Assembly: GCF_025061645.1 (NCBI RefSeq) | Contig: NZ_JANYMP010000012.1 | Coordinates: 230,602-294,601, forward strand | Origin: Umezawaea endophytica | Lineage (GTDB): Bacteria; Actinomycetota; Actinomycetes; Mycobacteriales; Pseudonocardiaceae | Direction: 5' to 3' | Length of the DNA: 64,000 nt | Shown here: positions 1-7,972 of the stretch, piece by piece | Numbering within the stretch: position 1 is the first letter of the stretch | How the letters are laid out: every line of letters begins with the position of its first letter | Notes under the pieces: generated by a model | Seen by the model: the letters and a program-made list of their open reading frames with translations, nothing else | The model's database searches: none | Told to the model about the DNA's origin: nothing | Program-made: the position numbers and the translations under genes

Positions 1-765
1 GAGCTCCAGGGCACCTCGCCCAAGCTCAAGGAGTGCGGCAAGAAGATCACCGAGAACTGCACGATCAACGACACCGCCAAGGGCGGCGACCTCCGCTACG
101 TCGGCGCCGCGTCCACCGCGCCGCTGGCGAAGGCGCAGGGCGTCCCCGAGGAGTCGCTGCTCGCGTTCGGCATCGCCACCTGGGGCAACTGGTACAACAT
201 CGGCAGCAACACCATCCCGTTCGTCGACATCGACACCACGGGTGACGGGGTGCCGGACTTCGAGACGTTCGCCACCAAGCTGACCGACACGGACCTGATG
301 GTCGCCACCACCGTGAACCTCGCGACCGGTGCGACCGTCGACATCCAGGGCCTCAACGGCCAGTTCGGCGACGTCGACACGAACATCTTCGACACCAACG
401 TCGTCGTCCTGCCGGTGCTGCTCACGGCGCTGGGTCTCGACCCGACCAAGGACACCTCGCGGGTGACCTACCAGGTCGGCGTCGCGGGTCTGTACAAGGC
501 GCCGGGTTCGAAGGACGGCCTGATCGACTCGATCCCCGGCTCGTTCTCGTTCGACCCGCTCAAGCCGGGCCTGTCCGCGCAGGGTGGCGGTGACGCCGCG
601 CTCTCGTACCTGGCCAAGCCGGGCACGGCGCTCGTGGTCAACCGCGACGCGGCGGCGCTGGCGAAGGACAAGGCCGACAGCCTGCTGGTCCTCAACCACC
701 ACAACGCCACCGGTGACAAGGTCTCCGTGGTGAAGGTGCGCGGCGGATCGGGCGGCGGCTACTAG
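1..765 (+). CDS. C-terminal part of a probable secreted S8 (subtilisin-like) protease, 5' truncated by window edge
   Basis: The reading frame is open from base 1 to the TAG at 763-765 (254 codons), so the gene starts upstream of the window. Nothing catalytic is visible. The fragment is a beta-rich tail with alternating hydrophobic strands (for example VDTNIFDTNVVVLPVLL) and ends LLVLNHHNATGDKVSVV followed by a Gly/Ser tail. A closing ...HHN...G...V segment is typical of the C-terminus of large actinobacterial subtilases, which are secreted and cut peptides outside the cell. That assignment rests on family recall, not on visible Asp/His/Ser motifs. Another large secreted protein with the same tail domain is possible. 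A strong hairpin follows the stop. Confidence 0.5.
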   Translation, partial: ELQGTSPKLKECGKKITENCTINDTAKGGDLRYVGAASTAPLAKAQGVPEESLLAFGIATWGNWYNIGSNTIPFVDIDTTGDGVPDFETFATKLTDTDLMVATTVNLATGATVDIQGLNGQFGDVDTNIFDTNVVVLPVLLTALGLDPTKDTSRVTYQVGVAGLYKAPGSKDGLIDSIPGSFSFDPLKPGLSAQGGGDAALSYLAKPGTALVVNRDAAALAKDKADSLLVLNHHNATGDKVSVVKVRGGSGGGY

Positions 766-787
766 TCAGTACTGCTCCATTCGTGTG

Positions 788-819
788 CCGGCCGGTCGGG
801 GACTTCCCCGGCCGGCCGG
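788..819 (+). terminator. Terminator hairpin after the protease tail
   Basis: Two 14-base arms (788-801 and 806-819) pair with one mismatch around a 4-base loop, 22 bp after the stop. No T-run follows, which is usual in high-GC actinobacteria. Confidence 0.65.
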
Positions 820-1000
820 TGTCGTTACACACTGCGGGTGACACCCGAACGGGTGGTATGGACCGTCTAGGTGTCCCGCAGTACGGGAGAAGTGGCCACG
901 AAAGTGTGTCCGAGAACCGTTTGACGTCCGGATAACCGGTAGCCTTTCGCAAAGGAAAGTAAGTCCCGACAAATGGGACTGATACCTGGGAGGTGTGTGG

Positions 1001-2035
1001 ATGCGGCTCGCAGTGATCCCAGGAGACGGGATCGGGCCCGAGGTCATCGCCGAAGCGCTGAAGGTGCTCGGGGAGGTCGTTCCGGCGGCCGAGATCACGC
1101 GTTACGACCTCGGCGCGGCTCGCTGGCACGCCACAGGGGAGTTGTTGCCCGAGTCCGTGCTCGGCGAATTGCGCCAGCACGACGGGATCTTGCTCGGCGC
1201 TGTCGGCGATCCGTCGGTGCCCAGCGGAATCCTGGAGCGGGGGCTGCTGCTGCGGCTCCGCTTCGAACTGGACCACCACGTCAACCTGCGCCCGGCCAGG
1301 CTCTACCCCGGCGTGCGCAGCCCTCTGGCCGACGCGCCGGAGATCGACCTGGTCGTCGTCAGGGAGGGCACCGAGGGCCTGTACGCGGGCAACGGCGGCC
1401 TCCTGCGCAAGGACACCCCGCACGAGATCGCCACCGAGGTCAGCATCAACACCTCGTTCGGCGTGGAGCGGGTGGTCCGCGACGCCTTCGCCCGCGCGTC
1501 CAACAGGCCGCGCAGGCACGTCACGCTCGTCCACAAGACCAACGTGCTCACGCACGCGGGCTCGCTGTGGTCCCGCGTGGTGGAGGAGGTGTCCCTCCAG
1601 CACCCGGAGGTCACCGTCTCCTACCAGCACGTGGACGCGGCCACGATCCACCTGGTCACCGACCCCGGCCGCTACGACGTGATCGTCACCGACAACCTGT
1701 TCGGCGACATCCTCACGGACCTGGCGGCGGCGGTGACCGGCGGCATCGGCCTGGCGGCGAGCGGCAACCTCGACGTGACCCGGCGCAACCCGAGCATGTT
1801 CGAGCCCGTTCACGGCAGCGCCCCGGACATCGCGGGCCAGGGCGTCGCCGACCCGACGGCGGCGGTGCTGTCGGTGGCGCTGATGCTCGACCACCTCGGC
1901 GAGCACGAGTCCGCCAGGCGGATCGAGGCCTCGGTGGCCTTCGACCTCGCCACGCGGGACCACCAGTCACCGGGGGCGACCTACGCCATCGGCGACCGGC
2001 TCGCGGCGCTGGTCTCCTCGAACGTCAGGACCTGA
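1001..2035 (+). CDS. leuB: 3-isopropylmalate dehydrogenase
   Basis: Catalyses NAD-dependent oxidative decarboxylation of 3-isopropylmalate, the third committed step of leucine synthesis, in the cytoplasm. The 344-residue product has the family N-terminus ([12 protein letters not shown]), the substrate Arg cluster in [16 protein letters not shown], the catalytic region [12 protein letters not shown], and the metal/NAD signature [20 protein letters not shown] followed by [11 protein letters not shown]. It closely matches mycobacterial LeuB by recall. ATG 1001 is preferred because GGGAGG (988-993) lies 7 nt upstream; an in-frame GTG at 995 is too close. The other leucine genes (leuC, leuD) lie about 14 kb away, so the pathway is split. 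A perfect 13-bp terminator follows. Confidence 0.96.
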   Translation: MRLAVIPGDGIGPEVIAEALKVLGEVVPAAEITRYDLGAARWHATGELLPESVLGELRQHDGILLGAVGDPSVPSGILERGLLLRLRFELDHHVNLRPARLYPGVRSPLADAPEIDLVVVREGTEGLYAGNGGLLRKDTPHEIATEVSINTSFGVERVVRDAFARASNRPRRHVTLVHKTNVLTHAGSLWSRVVEEVSLQHPEVTVSYQHVDAATIHLVTDPGRYDVIVTDNLFGDILTDLAAAVTGGIGLAASGNLDVTRRNPSMFEPVHGSAPDIAGQGVADPTAAVLSVALMLDHLGEHESARRIEASVAFDLATRDHQSPGATYAIGDRLAALVSSNVRT

Positions 2036-2049
2036 GTCCTCAGCAGCAC

Positions 2050-2089
2050 GGAAGCGCCCGCCCGACCACCCGGTCCGGCGGGCGCTTCC
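2050..2089 (+). terminator. Terminator after leuB
   Basis: A perfect 13-bp stem (2050-2062 with 2077-2089) with a 14-base loop lies 14 bp after the leuB stop. Confidence 0.75.
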
Positions 2090-2201
2090 GCGTCGAGGAC
2101 CGGAAACGGGCCGGAACGCCAGTTCTGTCGAGACTTTGCGTGATTCTGCTCACTTCTTGCGCAACACTGGTCCGCGAGCACCTCCAACGAAGGAGATCGC
2201 G

Positions 2202-3842
2202 GTGGTTGTGTCACGCAGGACTTTCCTCGGATCCGCGCTGGCGGCGTCGGCCTTGGCGGGGGTGGTCCCCGCGGCGGCGCGGGCCGCGAGCCCGCCCGGC
2301 GACGTCGTCGGCAAGATCACCGTCGGCTACCAGGGCTGGTTCGCCGCCCCCGGTGACGGCTCGCCCATCAACGCCTGGTGGCACTGGAGCGACAACTGGG
2401 GGCAGTCCCCGTCCCCGAGCAACACCGCCATCACCGCGTGGCCGGACATGCGCGACTACGCCCGCGGCTACCCGACGGCGTACGGGAACCTCGGCAACGG
2501 CCAGCAGGCCACCCTGTTCTCCAGCTACGACCAGCAGACGGTCGACACGCACTTCCGGTGGATGCGGGAGAACAACTGCGACACCGCGGCACTGCAACGG
2601 TTCAACCCGTTCGGCGGCGAAGGCCCCACCCGTGACGACATGGCCGTGAAGGTCCGCTCGGCCGCGGAGGCCAACGGCCGCAAGTACTACATCATGTACG
2701 ACGTCACCAACTGGACGAACATGCAGTCGGAGATCAAGACCGACTGGACCACCAAGATGTCCGCGCACGTCTCGTCCCCGGCCTACGCCAGGCAGAACGG
2801 CAAACCCGTCGTCTGCATCTGGGGATTCGGCTTCAACGACAGCGGCCGACCGTTCGCCCCCGGTCCCTGCCAGGACGTCGTCGACTGGTTCAAGGCGCGC
2901 GGCTGCTACGTCATCGGCGGCGTCCCGACCCACTGGCGCACCGAGACCGAGGACTCCCGGACCGGTTTCGCCGGGGTGTACCGCTCCTTCGACATGCTGT
3001 CGCCGTGGATGGTCGGCCGGATCGGGACCGTCGCCGACACCGACCGCTTCCACACCAACGTCAACCAGCCCGACCAGGCCGAGTGCGACGCCCGCGGCAT
3101 CGACTACCAGCCGTGCGTCCTGCCGGGAGACCTCCCGGCCCGCCACCGCGCGCACGGCGACTTCATGTGGCGGCAGTTCTACAACATGGTCCGCCTCGGC
3201 GCGCAGGGCATCTACATCTCCATGTTCGACGAGTACAACGAGGGCAACCAGATCGCCAAGACGGCGGAGACGCAGGCGTTCGTCCCGGTGGGATCGGGGT
3301 TCCTCGCGCTGGACGAGGACGGCACCGCCTGCTCCGCCGACTACTACCTGCGCCTCACGGGCGACGGCGGCCGGATGCTCAAGGGCCAGATCGCCCTCAC
3401 CCCGGTCCGCCCGACCCCGCCGACCATCGGCGGCCCGCCACCCGTCCTGGACCTGGCGCGCGGCAAACCGACCGCGCAGAGCAGCCAGACCCAGGGCTAC
3501 GGCAGCGGTCACACCGTCGACGGCAGCACCGACACCTACTGGGAGAGCGCCAACAACGCCTTCCCGCAGTGGGTCCAGGTCGACCTCGGATCACCCGCCG
3601 CGCTGCGACGGCTGGAGCTGGCGCTGCCGTCGGCCTGGGGACCGCGGACGCAGACCGTCGCCGTACAGGGGAGCCTGGACGGCGGCTCGTTCACGACCCT
3701 GGTCGGCGCCACCGGCTACCCGTTCGCGCCGGGCACGACGATCACCCTGCCCGGCCGTGACGTCCGGTACCTGCGCCTGGTGTTCACCGCCAACACCGGC
3801 TGGCCCGCGGGCCAGCTCTCCGGGTTGCGGGCCTTCGCCTGA
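2202..3842 (+). CDS. Tat-exported GH71/99-like glycosidase with C-terminal F5/8C (discoidin) carbohydrate-binding domain
   Basis: The 546-residue product starts VVVSRRTFLG followed by an Ala-rich hydrophobic stretch ending AARA at about residue 28, a twin-arginine signal peptide. Residues about 35-390 resemble the GH71/GH99-like fold (VGYQGWF, YYIMYDVTNW, PVVCIWGFGF, YISMFDEYNEG), where conserved acidic residues such as those in FDEYNEG are likely catalytic. A proline linker leads to an F5/8 type C domain (about 410-546; ARGKPTAQSS, DGSTDTYWES, QWVQVDLGS) that probably binds glycans. GTG 2202 has AGGAGA 6 nt upstream; an earlier ATG at 2136 lacks a site and would bury the signal peptide. The exact substrate is unknown. 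Likely an extracellular polysaccharide enzyme, alone between two strong terminators. Confidence 0.8.
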   Translation: MVVSRRTFLGSALAASALAGVVPAAARAASPPGDVVGKITVGYQGWFAAPGDGSPINAWWHWSDNWGQSPSPSNTAITAWPDMRDYARGYPTAYGNLGNGQQATLFSSYDQQTVDTHFRWMRENNCDTAALQRFNPFGGEGPTRDDMAVKVRSAAEANGRKYYIMYDVTNWTNMQSEIKTDWTTKMSAHVSSPAYARQNGKPVVCIWGFGFNDSGRPFAPGPCQDVVDWFKARGCYVIGGVPTHWRTETEDSRTGFAGVYRSFDMLSPWMVGRIGTVADTDRFHTNVNQPDQAECDARGIDYQPCVLPGDLPARHRAHGDFMWRQFYNMVRLGAQGIYISMFDEYNEGNQIAKTAETQAFVPVGSGFLALDEDGTACSADYYLRLTGDGGRMLKGQIALTPVRPTPPTIGGPPPVLDLARGKPTAQSSQTQGYGSGHTVDGSTDTYWESANNAFPQWVQVDLGSPAALRRLELALPSAWGPRTQTVAVQGSLDGGSFTTLVGATGYPFAPGTTITLPGRDVRYLRLVFTANTGWPAGQLSGLRAFA

Positions 3843-3847
3843 CCCGC

Positions 3848-3879
3848 CGCCAGGTCACCCCGGCCGGGGTGACCTGGCG
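3848..3879. terminator. Perfect 32-bp palindrome, terminator
   Basis: Two 16-base arms are exactly complementary with no spacer, starting 6 bp after the glycosidase stop. It isolates that gene from the riboswitch downstream. Confidence 0.7.
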
Positions 3880-3924
3880 CACGGCGGGTTGACACCCGAT
3901 CTCCCGAACGAACAGCATCACCAC

Positions 3925-4012
3925 ACCGCCCGTGGGGGAAGTCCGGTCGAAATCCGGCGCTGACCCGCAACGGTAGGTCCGTCCCCTCGGGGCCGGACGA
4001 GCCCGATCACCC
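3925..4012 (+). ncRNA. Cobalamin riboswitch
   Basis: The conserved core GGGGGAAGTCCGGT..GAAATCCGG..CTGACCCGCAACGGT at 3934-3974 matches the AdoCbl riboswitch core. It is followed by a GC-rich hairpin and a B12-box-like AGCCCGATCACC at 4000-4011. It ends about 95 bp before the transporter start and is oriented with it, so it should repress the importer when cobalamin is plentiful, as known for this class. Boundaries of the peripheral stems are approximate. Confidence 0.88.
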
Positions 4013-4106
4013 ATCGGCGGCGTGCTGCTCCAGCTCCTGCCGTGGTTTGCGGGACGGGGACCCACCGCGGTCGCTCGCGCTCAGGCCACCTGTCCGAAGG
4101 GTGACC

Positions 4107-5153
4107 GTGACCGCGGTTCGCGTGGCCAGAACAAGTCCGCTCGTGGTGCTCCTGGTGGTCGTGCTGGCCGCGTCCGTCGTGGCCGGTGTGGCGCTGGGAC
4201 CGGTGAGCATCCCGTTCGGCCGCGTCGTCGGGTTCCTCCAGGCCGCGGTCACCGGCGGCCGGATCGAGGCCGTCGACGCGGGCCAGTACCGGATCGTCTG
4301 GGACATCCGCCTGCCCCGCGTGCTGCTCGCCGCGGTCGTCGGCGCCGGGCTGAGCGTCGTCGGCGTCGCCATCCAGGCGATGGTGCGCAACGCGCTGGCC
4401 GACCCGTACGTCCTGGGCATCTCCTCCGGCGCGTCGGTGGGGGCGGTCGCCGTGGCGACGCTCGGGCTGTTCGCCTCGCTGGGGATCTACGCGATGTCCG
4501 CGGCCGCGTTCCTGTCCGCGCTCGGCGCCACCGCGCTGGTGTACCTGGCCGCCAGGACGCGGGCCGGGCTCACACCGTTGCGGCTGGTGCTGACCGGAAC
4601 CGCGATGGCGTACGGGTTCCAGGCGCTGACGCTGCTGCTCGTGTTCCAGGCCCCGCACGGGGAAGCGGCCCGCGCCGCGATGTTCTGGCTGCTGGGCAGC
4701 CTCGGCGGCGTGACGTGGGGCGCCCTGCCGGTCGCGGCGGCGGTGGTCGCGGTCGGGACCGCGTACCTGCTCGCGAACGCCCGCAGGCTCAACGGGCTGT
4801 CGATGGGCGACGAGACCGCCACGACGCTGGGCATCGACGTCGTCCGGATGAGGCGGCGGCTGTTCGTCGTCACGGCCGGGATGACCGGCGTGCTGGTCGC
4901 CGTGAGCGGCGCGGTCGGGTTCGTCGGGCTGATGCTGCCGCACCTGGTCCGCATGGTCGTCGGCTCCGACCACCGGCGCGTGCTGGTCGTGGCGCCGCTG
5001 GCGGGCGCGAGCTTCCTGATCTGGGTGGACGTCGCCGCGCGGATGGTCGCGCCGCCGGAGGAACTGCCGCTCGGGGTGATCACGGCGGCGCTGGGCGTGC
5101 CGTGCTTCGTGTTCCTGATGCGGCGCCGCGGCTACGTGTTCGGGGGTAGTTGA
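4107..5153 (+). CDS. FecCD/BtuC-type ABC transporter permease, probably cobalamin uptake
   Basis: A 348-residue polytopic inner-membrane protein of the FecCD family, which forms the transport channel for corrinoids, siderophores or haem. Diagnostic segments are LPRVLLAAVVGAGLSVVGVAIQAMVRNALADP, cut here by family usage into DPYVLGISSGASVGA, then LLGSLGGVTW and GFVGLMLPHLVRMVVG. About ten hydrophobic helices fill most of the length. The start is GTG 4107, 6 nt after GAAGG; GTG 4101 directly abuts that site. It is the first gene after the cobalamin riboswitch and overlaps the ATPase gene by one base (TGATG), so the three transport genes form one operon. Substrate B12 is inferred from the riboswitch. 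Confidence 0.88.
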   Translation: MTAVRVARTSPLVVLLVVVLAASVVAGVALGPVSIPFGRVVGFLQAAVTGGRIEAVDAGQYRIVWDIRLPRVLLAAVVGAGLSVVGVAIQAMVRNALADPYVLGISSGASVGAVAVATLGLFASLGIYAMSAAAFLSALGATALVYLAARTRAGLTPLRLVLTGTAMAYGFQALTLLLVFQAPHGEAARAAMFWLLGSLGGVTWGALPVAAAVVAVGTAYLLANARRLNGLSMGDETATTLGIDVVRMRRRLFVVTAGMTGVLVAVSGAVGFVGLMLPHLVRMVVGSDHRRVLVVAPLAGASFLIWVDVAARMVAPPEELPLGVITAALGVPCFVFLMRRRGYVFGGS

Positions 5154-5917
5154 TGGACCTGGAACTCGACTCGATCTCGGTCGACGGCATCGTCGACGGG
5201 ATCTCGCTGTCCGCCGGGACCGGCGAGGTCGTCGGCGTCGTGGGACCGAACGGGAGCGGCAAGTCGACCACGCTGCGGTGCGTCTACCGGGCGTTGAAGC
5301 CCAGCGGCGGCGCGGTGCTGCTCGACGGGCGGGACCTGCTGTCCCTGCCGCTCAAGGAGAGCGCGCGCAGGCTCGCGGCGCTCACCCAGGACAGCCACGT
5401 GGAGTTCGACTTCACCGTCGCCGAGGTCGTCGCGATGGGACGCCTCCCGCACAAGGGCGCGTTCGACCGGGACACCGAACGCGACCACGACCTCGTCACC
5501 GACGCGCTGCGCCGCGTGGACGCGGGCCACCTCGCCGAGCGCAGCTTCCTCACGCTGTCCGGCGGGGAGCGTCAGCGCGTCCTGATCGCGCGCGCCTTGG
5601 TGCAGGAACCCGACGTGCTGGTGCTGGACGAACCGACGAACCACCTCGACATCAGGCACCAGTTGGACGTGCTCGCACTGGTCCGCGGCTTGGGCCTGAC
5701 CGTCCTCATGGTCCTGCACGACCTCAACCTCGCCGCCGCCTACTGCGACCGCGTCCACGTCCTGGACGGCGGCCGGGTCGTCGCGGGCGGCAAACCCGCC
5801 GACGTGCTCACCCCCGACCTGGTCCAAGCCGTCTTCGGCGTCCGCGCCCACCTCGTCCAGCACCCCGTCAGCGGCGTGCCCCAACTCCTCTTCGAACACC
5901 CGGAGGTTTCCCCGTGA
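5153..5917 (+). CDS. ABC transporter ATP-binding protein (BtuD/FecE-like)
   Basis: The 254-residue ATPase energises the FecCD-type importer. Walker A GPNGSGKST is near residue 30, the Q-loop is in ALTQDSHVEFDFTV, the signature is LSGGERQR, and Walker B is VLVLDEPTNHLD, followed by the H-loop VLHDLNLAAAYCD. ATG 5153 overlaps the permease stop and follows GGGGGTAG. The C-terminal end overlaps the next gene by four bases (GTGA), indicating translational coupling of permease, ATPase and binding protein. The family also serves siderophores and haem; cobalamin is favoured by the riboswitch. Confidence 0.9.
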   Translation: MDLELDSISVDGIVDGISLSAGTGEVVGVVGPNGSGKSTTLRCVYRALKPSGGAVLLDGRDLLSLPLKESARRLAALTQDSHVEFDFTVAEVVAMGRLPHKGAFDRDTERDHDLVTDALRRVDAGHLAERSFLTLSGGERQRVLIARALVQEPDVLVLDEPTNHLDIRHQLDVLALVRGLGLTVLMVLHDLNLAAAYCDRVHVLDGGRVVAGGKPADVLTPDLVQAVFGVRAHLVQHPVSGVPQLLFEHPEVSP

Positions 5918-6891
5918 GACGACTGCTCGCCCTCTGCCTGGTCTTCACCACCACCGCGTGCGGCGCGACCGTCGCCGAGAACACCACCGCCACCGACCCC
6001 GTGACGGTAAAGAACTGCGGCCAGGACGTCACGTTCGACCGCGTGCCCGCCAAGGTCGTCACCAACGACACCGGCATCGCCGAGTTGATGTTCGCGCTCG
6101 GCCTGGCCGACCGCATGGCCGGGTACGTGATCGGCAGCGGCCAGACAGCGGACCTGGCCACGTCACCGTTCAAGTCCGACTGGGACAGCGTCGCGAAGCT
6201 CGGCGAGAAGATCAACAAAGAGGTCGTCCAGGGCGCAGGCGCCGACCTCGTGTTCGCGGGCTGGAACTACGGGTTCTCCGAGAGCACCGGCTTCACGCCC
6301 GACGCGTTGAAGGAACTGGGAATCCCGACCTACCAGCTCACCGAGGCGTGCCGCAACGGCGTAGGCAAACAACGCGGCATCATGCCCCCCTTGGACGCCC
6401 TCTACGAGGACCTGCGCAACCTGGGCAAGATCTTCCGGGTCTCGGACAGGGCGGAAAAGCTGGTCACCGGCTACCAGGAACAGATCAGGTCAGCCGAGAA
6501 GCTCATGACGGGCAAACCGAGGCCCAAGGTCTTCCTCTACGACAGCGGCCTGGACCAACCGTTCACCTCCGGCCGCAACGCCGCCCCGCAGGACATCATC
6601 ACGAAGGCGGGCGGCGACAACATCTTCGGCGACCTGGACGACAGTTGGACCACAGTCGGCTGGGAAACCGTGGTGCAGGCCAACCCGGACGTCATCCTGA
6701 TCAACGACTACGCGGACGGCGACAACAACACCCCGGAGCAGAAGCAGAAGTTCCTGGAGGGCTACGCCCCACTGGCGGCCGTCCCGGCGATCACGCAGAA
6801 GAAGTTCTTCGTCCTGCCCTACGCAGCCTTGGTGGAAAGCCCGCGCAACCCGGCGGCGATCGAGTCGTTCGCGAAGTTCCTGGCTGGATGA
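5914..6891 (+). CDS. Substrate-binding lipoprotein of the cobalamin-type ABC importer (BtuF/FepB fold)
   Basis: A 325-residue class III solute-binding protein. The N-terminus MRRLLALCLVFTTTAC is a lipoprotein signal with the lipidated Cys at residue 16. Fold landmarks are VTFDRVPAKVVTNDTGIAELMFALGL, cut by the two-lobe pattern, GADLVFAGWNYGF, and NPDVILINDYADG in the C-lobe. GTG 5914 overlaps the ATPase stop and follows CGGAGG. The mature protein would be membrane-anchored outside the cell and deliver ligand to the permease. The last third uses more A- and T-ending codons than upstream genes. Ligand is probably cobalamin or a precursor, from the riboswitch; a ferric siderophore is the main alternative. 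Confidence 0.87.
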   Translation: MRRLLALCLVFTTTACGATVAENTTATDPVTVKNCGQDVTFDRVPAKVVTNDTGIAELMFALGLADRMAGYVIGSGQTADLATSPFKSDWDSVAKLGEKINKEVVQGAGADLVFAGWNYGFSESTGFTPDALKELGIPTYQLTEACRNGVGKQRGIMPPLDALYEDLRNLGKIFRVSDRAEKLVTGYQEQIRSAEKLMTGKPRPKVFLYDSGLDQPFTSGRNAAPQDIITKAGGDNIFGDLDDSWTTVGWETVVQANPDVILINDYADGDNNTPEQKQKFLEGYAPLAAVPAITQKKFFVLPYAALVESPRNPAAIESFAKFLAG

Positions 6892-7262
6892 CGGGGGACG
6901 GGGGACGGGGTCTTGCCGGATGAGGATCGCTGCCACGACTGGGGGACCCACGATTGGGTGAAGTGTGGCGGGGTGGAGGGGGATGGGTTGGGTGGGATGA
7001 AGGGAGCCGCGTTGGCAGGGCTGCGGCTGGTGGGGTTTGGCTGGGCGGGGATTGGCAGGGTGGTGGTGGATGGCAGGGCCGGGGCCGGTGAGAGTGGGGG
7101 CTGGGCCATGGCTGGCTGGGAACGGGTGGGCGGGCTACGGCTGGCCGGGTGTGAATGGCAGGGCTGCGGCTGGGGGGAGAGTGACTGGGTGGTGTGGTGG
7201 CAGGGCTACGGCTGGGTGGGTGTAGCTAGGTGGAGTCGCGATGGGCTAGACGCGATGGGCTG
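6892..7262. repeat. G-rich degenerate tandem repeats, no credible gene
   Basis: The top strand is strongly G-skewed with short imperfect units. TGGCAGGGCTGCGGCTGG occurs at 7013-7030 and 7156-7173, and as a one-base variant at 7198-7215. Other units are GGGTGGG and GGCTGG. The open frame here encodes only Trp/Gly-rich repeats and has no family features. Confidence 0.7.
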
Positions 7263-7563
7263 AGACTCACGACCGGCCAGCGCAACACTGGCTGACGCAC
7301 GGCTGCCGACCCACACTTGGCAACCCGCAGCCGCCGACCCACACCTGCTGACCCAGGCATGTCGACCCACCTGCTGACCCGCACTTGTCGACCAACCTGC
7401 CGACCACGGCAACCTGCGCCTGCCGACCAGCCTGCTGACCTACGGCTGCCGACCCGCACCTGCCGGCCCACCCACCCACCTGCCGGGGCCCTCCCGACCC
7501 ACAGCCCACCCAAGCCACCCTCTGGACCCACAACCCAAGTGCGCCAACGGTTTTCAACCATCC
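7263..7563. repeat. C-rich degenerate tandem repeats, opposite skew to the preceding block
   Basis: The top strand switches to C-rich units built on CTGCCGACCCACACCTG and CTGCTGACC, repeated at roughly 12-18 base intervals. No gene is supported. The skew flips within a few bases of 7263, so the two blocks are compositional mirror images. Confidence 0.65.
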
Positions 7564-7575
7564 GGTGCCAACTGC

Positions 7576-7690
7576 GGTCGATTTTACTTGGGGGATTTGC
7601 CCCTTAAACTCGAGTCGGACGGCGGCTTCACCTCCCCGCCGTTTTCGTCCGACCAAGGGGCAAATCTAGGGGCCCCAAGTCAAATCGACC
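7576..7690 (+). repeat. Element A, copy 1 (115-bp palindromic element with MITE-like ends)
   Basis: It begins GGTCGATTTTACTTGGGG and ends with the reverse complement of GGTCGATTTGACTTGGGG, an 18-bp terminal inverted repeat with one mismatch. Inside, ATTTGCCCCTT pairs with AAGGGGCAAAT, then GTCGGACG with CGTCCGAC, then GGCGG with CCGCC, giving one long imperfect hairpin. Near-identical copies lie at 20427-20544 and, inverted, at 43798-43916. No transposase is present, so any movement would need one supplied in trans. Confidence 0.85.
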
Positions 7691-7850
7691 GCCCCCAACG
7701 CCCCCACCACACACCCCCACCCCAAACAGACCCCACCGGACCACCCCCACCCGACCCCCACCGAACCAAACCCAAAATGTGAGAACCCCAGTCCGACACC
7801 TGGTACCAACGCCAAACCTGTGGCACCATCGCCGAGTGGCTCAGAACACC
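7691..7850. other. C-rich spacer and cimA leader upstream part
   Basis: A run of C-rich sequence (to about 7780) continues from element A, then composition normalises before the attenuator. The cimA promoter must lie here, but no convincing -35/-10 pair could be fixed. Confidence 0.4.
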
Positions 7851-7880
7851 GTGATCATTATTGATGAGCGCGCCGGGTAG
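7851..7880 (+). CDS. Isoleucine-rich leader peptide of the cimA attenuator
   Basis: GTG opens a nine-codon frame encoding MIIIDERAG, with three consecutive isoleucine codons (ATC ATT ATT) and a TAG at 7878-7880. The stop lies in a bulge of the following hairpin. A short peptide with a run of the end-product amino acid before a biosynthetic gene is the hallmark of ribosome-mediated attenuation. CimA feeds isoleucine synthesis, so the codon choice fits its target. No strong ribosome site is seen upstream, so the transcript might be near-leaderless. Confidence 0.72.
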   Translation: MIIIDERAG

Positions 7881-7940
7881 GTGCTTCCCAAGCACCCGGC
7901 GCGCTGACCTCTCGCATCCCGCGGGGGGTCTTTTTGTTTT
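7868..7940 (+). promoter_or_regulatory. Transcription attenuator upstream of cimA
   Basis: Hairpin 1 pairs 7868-7876 plus 7881-7886 with 7890-7904 (15 bp), with a 4-base bulge that holds the leader stop codon. A second stem, GACCTCTC (7906-7913) with GGGGGGTC (7923-7930), is followed by TTTTTGTTTT (7931-7940), an intrinsic terminator with a real U-tract that is rare in this GC-rich window. A ribosome stalled on the Ile codons would disturb hairpin 1 and so could change terminator formation. The exact antiterminator pairing was not resolved. Confidence 0.72.
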
Positions 7941-7972
7941 CCCGGACCTGCCACCCACCACAGGAGAACCCC

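Noticed and set aside
921..945. TTGACG followed by TAGCCT upstream of leuB as a promoter
   Set aside because: The spacing is only 13 bp, too short for a standard sigma-70 pair; the -10 alone is not distinctive.
995..1000. GTG 995 as the leuB start
   Set aside because: It lies directly after GGAGG; ATG 1001 has correct spacing and the family N-terminus.
6913..7263. A 116-codon Trp/Gly-rich frame
   Set aside because: Composition follows the G-rich tandem repeats; no ribosome site or homologue pattern.
7588..7782. Short frames reading GDLPLKL-SDG that recur in all three element A copies
   Set aside because: The shared peptide follows from DNA identity of the repeat; no start signal and the frames end differently in each flank.
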